64,000 nt of DNA from Cheilinus undulatus (taxonomy: Eukaryota; Chordata; Actinopteri; Labriformes; Labridae): NCBI RefSeq assembly GCF_018320785.1, contig NC_054869.1, positions 36,806,289 through 36,870,288 of the forward strand. Direction: 5' to 3'. A program made the position numbers and the translations under genes. The notes under the pieces were generated by a model. That model made no database searches, was not told where the DNA came from, and saw nothing but the letters and a program-made list of their open reading frames with translations. Positions 23,163-34,606 of the stretch are shown here, piece after piece; position 1 is the first letter of the stretch; each line of letters starts with the position of its first letter.

Positions 23163-24420
23163 AGAGGGATATTTTGGTATATGTGAAGTTGGTCGTATGA
23201 TGTATTTGGCAAACGTAGTTGGACTAGCCTCCAAAAAATGCAATGTGCGTTGCCCCTTTAAGAAGACTTGTTGGTTGTGCCAGCAGGAAAGCTAGGCTAC
23301 ACTAGGTAAAAAACAATGTTGGCTCAAATACATGCTCTATCAAAATGTTTGAAGTGTTTTATTTTTCACCCAGAATGCCTCTGTTTAGCATTCTCTTCCA
23401 CCTCAGCGTAATGTTCTCTTCCCATCAGTTGTTTTGGTCTGTGGTTTCAACAGAGACAACAGCAAACTAAGCAAAAAAAAAAAAAAAAAAACACCAAAAA
23501 ACTTCAATAAGCAATTTTGAAGTGATGATGACGTGTCGTTTACTGTGAATACTAGGGGGATACTTTTATGAGAATATAAAAGTACTCAGCAACTTCTTCA
23601 GTTGGAGATTCAGAGTGAACAAAGAGAGAGAAGAGAAACTGTGAAAACTAGAGGGCAAGTTACCTTGTGGTGTTGGTGAAACGGAGCCCATGCTCATGAT
23701 GACGGAGAGATATCTCTGTCACGCGTGGGCTTACAAAACACTTCTTCAGGACATTTCTGATCAAGGATAGCCACTCACAGATGCCTGCAGCCTGTATCAT
23801 TCCCCATCCAGAGTTCCCTGCCTTACTGGACACCGTTTTTTTATGGACCTTCTTGATCTTTCTGAAGATAAATTGTAAAAACCGACACCGTTCAGAAGAA
23901 ATAAATGGAAATTTGTTATCCGACGCAAGTCCCAAACCTTCAGCTTTCCTTGGATCAGACCAGCTCATGACAGCCCACATCATCTCTACATCTGTCTGCT
24001 CGGTTCCTCATAGATTCATCCTTTCATCCACTCATACCTCAAACCTTAACCTCATCCCTTCGTTTCTCTACCATTTTATCATTTCAACATTATACTATCC
24101 AAGCTTATATCTCAATAGCGTGGTCTTTCTTTGTGAACTGAACGCTGTTTTTATGGGACGTCTTGATCTTTCTGAAGATAAATTGGAAAAACTGACTCTG
24201 ACCAGAAGAAATAAATGGAAATTTGTCATCCAAGTAAGTTTATGGCTGTCGCTTTTTTCTTCTAATGGCTGATGACAAGACAAGCCATGATCAACACGAT
24301 ATGTTTACTTTATGAAAACAATGTGTCAGCTGTTGAAGTGGAAAACTGAGCTGCTATAACTAGTTTTAGTTAGGTTTGTTGTTTTTGTCTCCGTTGAAGC
24401 CCACAGACCTTAAAGCTGAT
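23163..24420 (+). mobile_element. TIR element copy B (AAGGGATATT family), right end lost
   Basis: It begins TTAGAGGGATATTTTGGTAT and contains TTGCCCCTTTAAGAAGACTT and AACAATGTTGGCTCA. An internal duplication, CTTGATCTTTCTGAAGATAA, occurs at 23848 and 24161. The right terminal repeat is missing. ORFs across it reflect the duplication and are not genes. Confidence 0.65.
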
Positions 24421-24529
24421 CAGACACGCTGAGGCAGAAGATTTAAGTGCATAACCTGATGTTGCATTGCGACTGAATTAAATGTGCAGCACTACTTTGC
24501 AAACATACAGTGTATTTTCTTCCATTTTT

Positions 24530-24965
24530 CATGATAAGGTGTACATTTTTGTTGTTTTCTTGAGATCTTGAGATACCAAAAAATTAGAAAACCAGTTTTG
24601 TTTCCCTTAGTTAAATAGATTTAGACACCAAGAACATTTCCCAAATCAATTCATCACTGAAAAACAGAACATTATAAAATGGATGGATGTATTTCAGCTT
24701 ACACCTTCTGTACATCACAGACTTTCTCTAGAGTTTTTTTCCAGGCACACCTACGTGACCCACTGAAAACAGCTCTGTGACCCACTTTTGGGTCCCCGAC
24801 CTACCAGTTGGGAACCACTGGGCTAGGAGACATTCCAGTGGCTTAACCAAGGTGTGTAAAAAGAGACAATAAAGCACGTGATTAATTGCAAGTTTAAGGA
24901 GATTTGTGTATTCATTGCAGACCTTATTAATCATGATTAATGTGATTAACCTTGACAGCCCTACT
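24530..24965. repeat. Fragments of two DNA elements
   Basis: TTGTTTTCTTGAGATCTTGA at 24550 and TACCAGTTGGGAACCACTGG at 24803 are the interior and right end of a copy related to 18292-20455. TTAATCATGATTAATGTGAT followed by AACCTTGACAGCCCT at 24927-24963 is the end of another family, also seen at 40530 and 41540. Confidence 0.5.
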
Positions 24966-27080
24966 AAAATCCAAAAGGAAACGTGTCCTTTGTGACCCTC
25001 ATAGGTAGAAGAAACAGAAATCGAGGGAGGTCTTCACTTTTGCTCCGTGCAGAACAAAAAGGAATGGAAAATTGTGCGTTTCCCCATGGGGTAAATATTG
25101 AGAGCAGAGATATAAACGTACGGAAGAAAGGCTTTTCTGAGCTGCCTGGCTCCTCTGTTGCGCTGCCAAAGGCCTGTGCGTCACTTGATCCATTGTTTAG
25201 TGTAGAGAGGGTCTCAGTAAGCAAGCGGCGGCCTCCGCGCTCCAGCTGCAGCCTCTCCACTGTTTATGTTTGCAGGGCCCTGCGCCTTGAAGTGAAGCTA
25301 TACAAGCAAAGCCTGGCCATATGTGAGCACTGGGCCGTCAGAGGAGTCACAGGCCTTTTCTTTCCATCTCTCTCTTCATTTCAGCTTTTCTCCTCCCTTA
25401 CTTTCATCCTCTTTTGTCCCTCTTCCATCGTCTTTCTCATCCTTGACAGGCTGCGTTTTTGGAGGAGATGAAGGATTGGAATTACCTTCTTGAGTTTCAA
25501 AGAGCTCTGTTCTGAATTGGAGAGAAGTGGTAGGTATTATTACCCGTGTGAGAAATAATTACCCCTAAAACTCCCCTCTGAGAGTGATTCTTTGTGTGCT
25601 CAGCGACTACGTTTGAGAGACAAGGTTGTAATTATGCCACAGAAATATTTCAGCTAGTGTAAATATTCAAATATTTATACTGGTGTGTCATACTGACGAG
25701 CACTGCACTTTTTAGGAGATGGAAAACATTCATAGAGAAAGCCACGGAAGGAAATATGGAGTCAAAATGCAAAGTCTATGTCACTTACTATCGTTTTCCT
25801 ATAATTCGCTTAAATATCTTTATTGGTAGCTCATTTCTTGCAGAGTTGTACAAAAATAATAACATAAGATTGCTTTTTGCGTAAAGGAAGATGGTGAATG
25901 ACTCCAAATCTTCAGCCAAAACTCCAAAGTGGACCTGGAAACACATCCATAAGGCAGAATTTTGTGTGTCTACGTGTGTGTATGAAGGTTAGTGGTCCTG
26001 ACCTCGGCTCCTGGGTGGGCCGCAGTGGCTGTGTGCTTGTCTTGGATCATCTCTGGACCCTTCTGTTTACTGAAACAACAAGCAATCAGCGTCCAAGGAG
26101 GAGAGTGGAGTCACACGAGGGAACGTCCTCAAAGGCAGCACCCCTCTCCCTTTCTTTCCACGTCTCACTCGCAAAAAGTCACGCACACGCTCGCAATCTG
26201 CGTTAGGATATTGTCCTCAGGGCCCTGACCACCCACATCAGCCGGTCAACTGGTGAAATCAAATCTATGACTTTCCCTTGACCCCCTTCCTTAATGAATC
26301 TCTCATCTGCCTGAGGCGTTGGACGCGTTGAGGCCAATTTGACCTCATATTTGTGCTAAAATACGATCCCATTGATGGTAAAACCATTATTCCACAAGAG
26401 CAGGAGAGACGCTCTCCCACTTTGATGCTCTGTAGAGGAAGAGAGCTCGCTTGGCCAGCAGCAACCTGCTATTAGGGAAGTAGTGACATGAAACTCTGCA
26501 CTCAGAGGGCCTGATTTGAAGCTAGTGTGGCTTTGAACACTGAAAATTAAAAGGTGTGATAAAAAGGTTTGCACCAATCTGCAGATAACCTGAGGTGAGG
26601 AAAGTCCCAACAGTGTGCTAACGGGGTAAACAACTTTTGATTTTAAGCTGCACATGTGGCTTAAAGAGCAACTTGAAAATTCAACTAGAGGAACATTAGA
26701 GATAATAAGAAGCTGGAATTTCCCTCTGCTGGAAAGCAGTGCCATTACATTAAATTAAACTGGGGGATTAAATAGCAAAAAAGAAAGTTTTTTGATGCAT
26801 CATCCCCATAGAGTGTCTGATTATTTGGACAAAATCTGAGTAGCATTGGTTACTGAAGCCATCTTTTGCAGTATGCTCAAAACAATCTCAGAATAACCTT
26901 TAGTCTAACTGAAGCACCAGTGTCCCATTGGTTACATCTGCTTGCCTCTTATACTGAAGCTGTTGCCCTAAAATTGGGCCAGTGGACTCCTTTCCTGCAT
27001 GCCATACCCCATTCACTCTCTCAAAGCCTGAAAATGTACCTATGAACTTTTTGTCTGTCTAGAGGAGGAGCAGAGGCAGG
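24966..27080. other. Intergenic, complex unique sequence
   Basis: About 2 kb with almost no repeat hallmarks and balanced composition, especially 25000-25640 and 25900-26500. ORFs of up to 162 codons occur but lack splice sites or any known similarity. This is the best candidate in the window for conserved regulatory DNA. Confidence 0.35.
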
Positions 27081-27082
27081 TT

Positions 27083-28303
27083 TGAAGAGATCTTTCAGTA
27101 TTTTGTGAAGTTGGGTTGTATTAGATAATTGCCATTATAGCGGCATTTGCCTCCAGTAGTGTCAGTGAGTGTTGTCCCTTTAAGAAGATTCACTGGTTGT
27201 CCCTGCAGAGAGGCCAGGCCATACAGCTTAGCCAATGGGTACACTTTCTCCTTTTAATTTAGCAAGTTTTGGGGAAAAAAGTGGGCCAAAAAGCAATGCT
27301 GGCGAAATTGTATGCTCTATTTAATATTTTTCAAGTGTTTCATTTTTACCCAGAAAGCCTCTGTGTTTGGCTCTTATTTGCAATGTGAGTTTCGGCTAGC
27401 GGCTATGTGCTCTTCCACTTCAGCATCTAGTCCACTGGTTGGGTCTGGGTACTTCGACAAAGACATCAACAACAAGCTAAGCTAAAACAACACTAAAATT
27501 AGCTTTTTGACTCAAGTGGCGATGTCCTGCTGTTTACGGTGGATACGGTCGGATACTTTATGAGCCAAAGTACGCAGAGAAACAACTACAGACCCAGTGG
27601 AAAGAAAGAGAGAGGAGAAAAACTTGAGTGGATACTGGCTAGCAGGAGACATCCTGCGTTACCTGGTGATGTAGGTGTGTAAAATGTGAGCCCATGCCCA
27701 CAAACACGGTGAGCCACTGCTGTCTTGAGCGGGCCTTCACAACACTTCGTCAGGACATTTCTGATAGAGGACGCCTGTATCAGCCTCCATCCAAAGTTCT
27801 GTGCGTTACTGAGCGCTGGTGTTGTACCACCCTTCTTCAACTTTCTGAAGATGAACTGTAAAGAAGAGCTGAAGGGAAAGTTTGTGGTTGTCACTTCATC
27901 CTTCTAATGGCTGATAATCAGACAAGATACAGTTGGCACGATGAAACTTTGTGTAAGCTGTTGAAGTGGAAAACTGAGCTGAAATAACTAGTTTTAGTTA
28001 AGTTTGTTAAGCACGTAGCCGGTAAAGCTCGCATTGCAAATTGGTGGTAAAAAAACAAAGGCTGGTTGAAAAATTAGACACTTAAAAAATTAATTGTTTG
28101 TTTGAGCCAACATTTTTTTTGTTCATCTTTCCCTAAAATTGTTTGGAGATACTGTACCCATCTGCTATACTGTGGCCTAACTTCCTCCAGCTCATCCTGT
28201 GTGAAGGTGCAATGTTCACTGAAGTCACTGGAGGCTAATAGCACTATTATCACCAAGTACTTTATACAGCCCAACCAAGAAATACTGGAGTATCCCTTTA
28301 AAA
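27083..28303 (+). mobile_element. TIR element copy C (AAGGGATATT family)
   Basis: The right end, AATACTGGAGTATCCCTTTA, follows AAGTACTTTATACAGCCCAA and mirrors the left-end words GGTTGTATTAGATAATTGCC. The interior shares TTGTCCCTTTAAGAAGATTC and GAGCTGAAATAACTAGTTTT with copies A and B. At 1.2 kb it is the fullest of the three. It is non-coding. Confidence 0.7.
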
Positions 28304-28640
28304 CCTTTGTTCTCAAGTTCTATGATTAGGTTTCTTTAATTACCAAAGAGAAGAGGTGTATTAAAATAATGTTTGATGCAGACTGAGATAACTTTAGCTG
28401 TTGAACACTGTGTGTCTGTGTGTGAGTGTTTAATACAGGCAGCTAAAAGCAGAGTCAATCCTTTACACTTACTGCCCTCTACTGGCTAAACTGAATACTA
28501 CTTATCACAAGATTATTTTTTTCAGTGGATATAGAACTGACTTAGATGTGCTTTCAGTGATGGTTACAAGTCTTTTCATGTAAACATACACATATAACAA
28601 AAATAATACTTCTTGTTGGTGGTGTTCTTCATTTTAAATA
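28304..28640. other. Intergenic, no recognised features
   Basis: AT-rich sequence with a short TGTGTCTGTGTGTGAG stretch near 28410. Nothing else. Confidence 0.35.
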
Positions 28641-29240
28641 GGTCTGGAGATGCTGAAGAGTTGCAAACATGATTACAAAAACTGAAGAAAAGAAGTCTGG
28701 AGGAAGAGATCAGAGAGGTACAGAATCCAGAGTACTTGAAGTCCAGTGTTTGCAGTTTCCACTGTCAGTGATGGTTTGGGGTGCAATGTCACCTGCTGCT
28801 GTTGGTTCACTGGGATTTATCAAGTCCAGAGTCAACTCTGTCAGCCATCTGCCAGGAGACATTAGAGCACTTCAGACTTCCATCTGCTGAGAGACTTTAT
28901 GGAGATACAGATTTCCTTTTCCATTGGGACTTGGCACCTGCCCACAGTGAATCGAAAACTACCAGAAACTGGTTTACTGGTCATGGTGTTACTGTGTTTG
29001 ATTGGCCAGCCAACTGGTCTGACATGAACCCCATAGAGGATCTCTGGGGAAATGTCAAGAGGAAGATGAGAGACACCAGACCCATCAATACAGACGAGCT
29101 GACGGCTGCTATCAGAGCAACCTGGGCTTCATGACACCCCAGCAGGACCAAAGACTGATCGCCTCCATGCCACGTTGCTTAGATGCAGTAATTTGTGCAA
29201 AAGAAGGTCCAACCAATGACCGAGTGCATTAATGAGCATG
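28640..29240 (+). pseudogene. Tc1-like transposase, C-terminal remnant
   Basis: An open stretch at 28781-29134 encodes the DDE C-terminus: a DLAPAHSE block (expected D/N at the second catalytic site), DWPANWSDMNPIEDLWGNVK and on to RATWAS. The upstream part is frameshifted (VMVWGAMSPAAVGSLGFI lies in another frame). The same family continues in the copy at 30180-32190. Confidence 0.75.
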
Positions 29241-30175
29241 ATTTTCCAGAAGGTTAAAAAGTAACATTGGACATATAAAGTCTTTTCCAGCAAGAAGTTG
29301 AATCTTTCGAGGCTCACTTTTGGTCCAGACATGATCATCTGGATTCAGGGTCACTGTGACCCCTCTTTTCACCCCATCTCTCTCTCTCTCTCATGGGATG
29401 GATCATTCATCACGGCTGCCTAAACAGCTCAGTCACCCTGTGATTAGTGGCTCTCTCAGGTCGACGTCTCAGTAGCACATTCTAATTCAATGCTGTGTTC
29501 ATCTGTGTCTGCACAGACGACTAAATGCTTGTACATGATTTAAACTCTGTACATCATCCTGTGAGCAGCAGGATATCAGACCCAGGTCTCTGGTGTGTTC
29601 TCATTCGTCAGGGACAGCGTAGAGGTTAATCAGTTCTCCTCTGGCTCTGACTGGCTCTGTGGACATCAGATCACTGACTGACACCTGAAGCGGTCAGCTG
29701 GTGAACTCATCTGATCCAGTGTTTCCTCCTTCTCAGAGGGGATGGATCATACTAATGACAACTACAGGTGTGTTTGTGAGTGTTTGTCTTTTAACATAGT
29801 ATGAGTTTGAGCAGGACGGTCTCTTCAGGTCAGCAGATAAGGCCCCAGACTCATAATTAGTCATCGCCTTGATGATTTATGATGATGGGAAACAGTCAGA
29901 CACAGACATCCGTCAGTAGTTGAATGTCTTTCAGTTCATGATGGTCATTTCAGCTGTGAAAGTCAAAGCTAAATGTTATTGTTAATGTCAGTGTTGATTG
30001 AAAATGCATCTATTTGTAGAACAGACATGTCTGTCTTAAGGTATGATGGAGCTAGAGTTGTACCAGGATATCAGGATTTAAAACTTTCATGTGACTGTGG
30101 TAAAAATACAACAATTTTAATACTTGATCCAGTCCAGTTTTCAAAGGTTACCTGAGCCCTCATTCTCTCACTCTG
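29241..30175. other. Intergenic, complex unique sequence between two Tc1 copies
   Basis: 29340-29900 is of balanced composition with a (TC)n run near 29380. It is a candidate for conserved non-coding DNA. No exon was identified. Confidence 0.35.
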
Positions 30176-30844
30176 CTCAGTACACAAAACCACAATCATG
30201 GGGAAGACTACTGACCTGACTAATGTCCAGAAGACAATCAACACCCTCCACAAGGAGGGTAAGCAACAGAAAGTCACTGCTGAAAGGACAGGCTGTTCTC
30301 AGAGGCTGTATCAAAGCATTCATGTAAAGTTGACTAGAAGGGGAAAAGTGGTGCACAAGCAACAGGGATGAGCTCAGCCTTCATAGGATTGTTAAACAGA
30401 TTCAAGAGTTTAGGGGAGCTTCACAAGGAGTGGACTGAGGCTGGGGTCAATGATCAAGAGCCACCATACACAGATGGGTCAAGGAAATGGACCGCAAGTG
30501 TTGTGTTCCTAGTGTCAAGCCAATCCTGAACTACAGGATAATTGGCTCACCTGTGCTAAGGGGAAAAAGAGCTGGACTGTTGCTCAGAGTTCTGTTTTCA
30601 GATGAAACTACATTTTTCAGAGTCCAGAGTCAATGCTGTCAGCCATCTGCCAGGATATTTTAGAGCTCCTGTGCAGAGAAGCTTAATGGAGATACTGATT
30701 TCCTTTTCCAACAGGACTTGACACCTGACCATAGTGAAGACAAAACTACCAGAAACTGGTTCCCTGACTATATAACTGTGTTTGATTGGCCTGTCATCGG
30801 GCCTAACCTGAACCCCTTAGAGAATCTCTCAAAAATGTCAAGAG

Positions 30845-31748
30845 TTTAGTTAGTTTAGTTTTAGTTTAGTTTAGTTTATTCAATCATAACACAACACCAA
30901 ACATTTTGCACAGTATAGACATTTCAAACAAAATCAATAGTCATGTGTTGAATAATGAATGAAAAGGCATAGGCAGAAGCATACTGCTTATAAAAGCCTA
31001 TCCTACATTTTTAACTTTTTAAGCTACTGACTTCCAGCAATGCAAAGAAACAACAACAGATAATCAGTCACACTTATACGCTTCAAAGATAGCTTTACAA
31101 ACCATTTTCTTGAAAACCAAAAGAGAATTACATGTTTTTACATTTATACTGGCATCATTCCAGAATTTAACTCCAACAATGGAAGCACATCTCCTTTTCA
31201 TACCTTTTTTAGCTTTTTGCACAATAAATTTACAAACACCTCTGAGATTATACGGACTCTCCTGAATTGAAAAGAACCTCTGTACTGAGTCAGGGAGCAT
31301 TTTTGACTTTGCTCTGAACATCATTTGCATTATTTTATAATAAAACAAATCATAAAATTTCATAACATGAGAATTTAGAAAAAGTGGATCCGTATGAGCA
31401 TAGTAATCAGCCTTATTGATGATGCGTATGGCTCTTTTTTGTAGTTTTATTATAGAATTTATGGTCGTTTTAAAGGTGGATCCCCACAATTCCACACAAT
31501 AAGATATATAGGGAACAATTAATGAGTGATAGATTAAATGCAAGGCCTTAGAATTTAATACTTTTCTAGACTTATATAGAATTGCAACTGACTTTGACAT
31601 TTTCCCTTTAATGTATTCAATATGTTGTTTCCATGTTAACTTTTGGTCGATCACAACCCCAAGGAATTTGGTCTCAAAAACTCTTTCAATGTCATCATTA
31701 CAGATTTTTAGTTTAATATTACCATCACTTCCCTTTAGATTCCCAAAA
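30845..31748 (-). mobile_element. 5'-truncated non-LTR retrotransposon (L2/CR1-like LINE)
   Basis: The LINE lies on the - strand inside the Tc1 element. It is flanked by AAGAG at 30840-30844 and 31749-31753, a 5-bp target duplication. Its 3' end is a short tandem repeat (TTTAGTTTAG as written on +), typical of the L2/CR1 group. Only the last part of the ORF remains, the usual 5' truncation. Confidence 0.8.
31064..31743 (-). pseudogene. LINE ORF2 C-terminal fragment
   Basis: It reads FLGVVIDQKLTWKQHIEYIK, then KSRKVLNSKALHLIYHSLIV, PYISYCVELWGSTFK and LQKRAIRIINKADY. This is the thumb and post-RT region shared by L2/CR1-type reverse transcriptases. The frame is intact to its stop but lacks the RT catalytic core, endonuclease and ORF1. 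The open frame extends upstream into antisense Tc1 sequence by chance. Confidence 0.85.
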
Positions 31749-32190
31749 AAGAGGAAAATGAGAGACACCAGACTCAACAATACAGAGGAGCTGAAGGCTG
31801 CTATCAGAGCAACCTGGGCTTCATGACACCCAAGCAGTGCCACGGACTGATCGCCTCCATGCCATGTCGCATACTGTAGATGCAGTAATTTGTGTTAAGG
31901 GAGCTCCAACCAAGAGTGCATAAATGAGCAGAATTTTCCAGAAGATCAAAATTTCTGTATTAAAAATCCATATTTTTGGGCTGCTGTTTATAGTATTAAT
32001 ATATTTGGGATAGTTGACTTTTTATTTTTGTGAGCTGTAAGCTGTAACATCAACATTTAAACAAACAAAAAAAAACAACTTTGTAATTGTGAATCTAGAA
32101 TATATGGAAGTTTCACTTCATGAATTAAATCACACGTGGAAAAAACCTTTTCTACAATTATTCAGTTTTTTTATGCACCTGTATGTGTTG

Positions 32191-33824
32191 TATTGTATGG
32201 ACATACTAGTTTTATGACAAATTCATGAAGTGCCCTAGCTTGGAAATATCACTCCATTTGAGGGGCAGAGCTTGACAATTGCCCTGACACTTTTACCATC
32301 CTATCTATATCAAAGGTATTATATACATAGATTTTTAGGTTATTATTTTGTACAGCTGCTTTTGTTTTTTTGACCTTTGTAAATCTGTGCATTAACAGAG
32401 CTGACTCAGCAGATAATGTAAAGAAATCTTGTTTAATAGAGATTTTTTAATCCACTTTATTTTTGTAACCAGAAATGACCTAACACAGAACCAACAATTA
32501 GTCATCCTTACATCCTGCACAACTATACAGATGAGATATCATGTCAGTTCATATGATGGAAGCTTATTTGTCACCTTTTGGGGTTACAAACATTTCCATT
32601 TCCAAAAGTATTAATAAAGTTCATCAGAGAAAAAAAAAACATTCTCTCCATACTTTTAATATCAGATACAATATCTGTTCAGCCAGTCTCTGTCAGTGGT
32701 ATAGACTCTAACCACTTTCACGTTACTGTTATTTTGCTGGCCAACAGGAGAATTAATAAACAACAAACCAAAAAAAAAAAGATTCAAACATTAAAAGCTG
32801 AGGAAAGTTAAAAATGTCTGCTCTTAAATAAAAAAAATGTTCTCACACTTCTGTGACATCAAGCTGCCATGTTCATCATAATAATTCAAAAACAGTATTT
32901 AATATTTACATATGTACATTGCATTAAAGAGTTCATTTACTAATAAGCTGTAAGAGTGTGAAATAGTTCTTATTTACAAGCACAAAAAACATACACAGCT
33001 GAGACGAATAAGCTAAGGCCAACACAGTATTTGAAATAATTACAAGCTGCACTTACTAAGAAAATCAGGCTCTGATGTTTATTTATTTATTTATTGACTT
33101 TATTTAGTATGACAACTTAGGCAATGCAGATGTAGAAACTGATTGTTTTATTAATGCCTCAGTACTGGTGACAGCTGAAGAAGGAGGAGCTATGGTTTTG
33201 TCAGTCAGGGCCAATCAAGGGAACACAATTCCTTGAGAACCTTAAAAGGGATATTATTCAAACTAACTTTGCACAGTCATCCGCTCTGATTTAGGGATGA
33301 ACTTTAAACTTTAGAACTTTTATTTTAAATGAAATGATTTGATTCTTCCATAAACTTGGTGTCAGTATTTGGATAAAGAAAAAGACGCAGTAGGGTGTTT
33401 AAGAAGATCTGTAAATCTCTAAAAACTTATTAAAAGCATTTTATCAATGTCTGAAGCCAGTCATCGTTAGTATTAGCTATCCCTGAAATATCTTCTGAAT
33501 GATGCCAATGGGGCCTTTAATACACTGCTTAGTGTTACAAACACAATATGATATTCAGCAACATGGGAGATATTTGACTTGAACAAGTTTTAGAGGTTTC
33601 TAGTGATGCTTGTACACCAACTACCAACAACTAGTCAAGTCATGAGATATTTTCACTTGTTTTCAATGGTAAATACACCAGCCATGAGGGAGTTTGTCAA
33701 ATCAAGTAACCAAAGAGGGACCTTATAGATTATGTGTTATGTTCTATGTTACTGATGTTTCTTCTACTGATGTTCAGTCCATTTTTTGGTGCATCCAAAA
33801 ATGTATCCAGGAATTTTGGAAATA
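32191..33824. other. Intergenic, no recognised features
   Basis: AT-rich. A run of TTTATTTATTTATTTATTG lies near 33080, and TTTATT hexamers (AATAAA on -) are frequent. No gene or element was recognised. Confidence 0.35.
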
Positions 33825-33826
33825 TA

Positions 33827-34368
33827 CAGTGCTTAACAAATTTATTAGACCACTCTAACCCTAACCAAAGTCAGGTTTATGCCACAGCTGCCCTAACTTA
33901 GCAGCATCGGTAATTACCAAAATCATTTTTTATGTTTCTGCAATGGTTAATACACCAATATGTAGAAGCTCTTTAACCGAAATGATATTTTTAATGCTAA
34001 AATGTAATTATTATTGTTATCCATGAATTTTCAGATTTACTGATTTACAAAAAAACTGAAAAAATAGTAAAGCACATTAATATTTCTTGACTAATATGTC
34101 AAATTATAGTTATTTACTTGCATTCCTGAACAGAAAAATGAGTTTTAGTGGTTGAATGTTATGCTTGATTAATTTCTGACTTCTCAGAGAAGCCCAGTGA
34201 GCTGGCTTAAATTTGGGTGAAATCAGTTTGAAATCCCTCATTCCTGTTCAAAATGGTAAAAGTGGAGAGCTCCCTGAAAATGAAAGAGTCCACATTAAAG
34301 TACTTCATGATGCTGGATGGTCTTTGAGACAAATATGACAGATGGTCTAATAAATTTGTTAAGCACTG
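33827..34368 (+). mobile_element. Tc1/mariner miniature element next to hsd17b3
   Basis: Perfect 26-bp terminal inverted repeats begin CAGTGCTTAACAAATTTATT and are flanked by TA on both sides (33825-33826, 34369-34370). Near the right end the + strand still encodes ENERVHIKVLHDAGWSLRQI, the helix-turn-helix start of a Tc1-like transposase. The rest of the gene is deleted. Confidence 0.85.
33990..33995 (-). promoter_or_regulatory. Possible hsd17b3 polyadenylation signal ATTAAA inside the transposon
   Basis: On the - strand this is the first ATTAAA or AATAAA after the hsd17b3 stop. AATAAA follows at 33846-33841. Both lie in the miniature element, and none occurs in the 94 bp between the stop and that element. 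Confidence 0.35.
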
Positions 34369-34462
34369 TATGTCTTGACATAATAGGTGTTTTAAGCAGT
34401 CTTTCCTACCGTAGAGAGTGGAGTTATTGTTCAGAGTGCAGGTCTGTGATTTTAGCGCTGTT

Positions 34463-34606
34463 CTAGTTTTCTTTCTTTCTAAATGTTGCATGTTTTGCAG
34501 AGATAGCTGCTTTCCGAGCCATTTTCTTCCTCACATAGTCTTGTAAGCTGTGCATCATGAACTCTGAGTAGAGAACCTGAGGAGGAATGGACCGCAGCAA
34601 CCAGCC
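34463..34606 (-). CDS. hsd17b3: hsd17b3 exon 11 (C-terminus)
   Basis: The acceptor is GCATACAG and the stop TAG is at 34465-34463. It starts [20 protein letters not shown] and ends in a lysine-rich tail ([14 protein letters not shown]...RKKEN) typical of ER-anchored members. The last residues are less conserved, so the exact end rests on the open frame. Confidence 0.9.
   Translation of the reverse strand, partial: GWLLRSIPPQVLYSEFMMHSLQDYVRKKMARKAAISAKHATFRKKEN

Larger units (their letters stand above)
30180..32190 (+). mobile_element. Tc1-like element split by a LINE insertion
   Basis: A decayed transposase reading frame starts MGKTTDLTNVQKT at 30198. It runs with stops and shifts to AATGTCAAGAG at 30834-30844, is interrupted, and resumes at 31749 with AAGAGGAAAATGAGAGACAC. 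The right end near 32190 reads TTATGCACCTGTA, the inverse of the Tc1 terminus TACAGGT. It is inactive. Confidence 0.75.

Noticed and set aside
23660..24283. 107- and 163-codon ORFs
   Set aside because: They lie within TIR element copy B, and their internal similarity reflects a duplicated non-coding block.
24983..25471. 162-codon + strand ORF
   Set aside because: No recognisable domain, no flanking splice signals in phase, and overlapping ORFs on the other strand of similar quality; likely chance in a higher-GC stretch.
31744..31843. N-terminal extension of the LINE ORF
   Set aside because: The first 33 codons of that open frame are antisense Tc1 sequence outside the insertion boundary.
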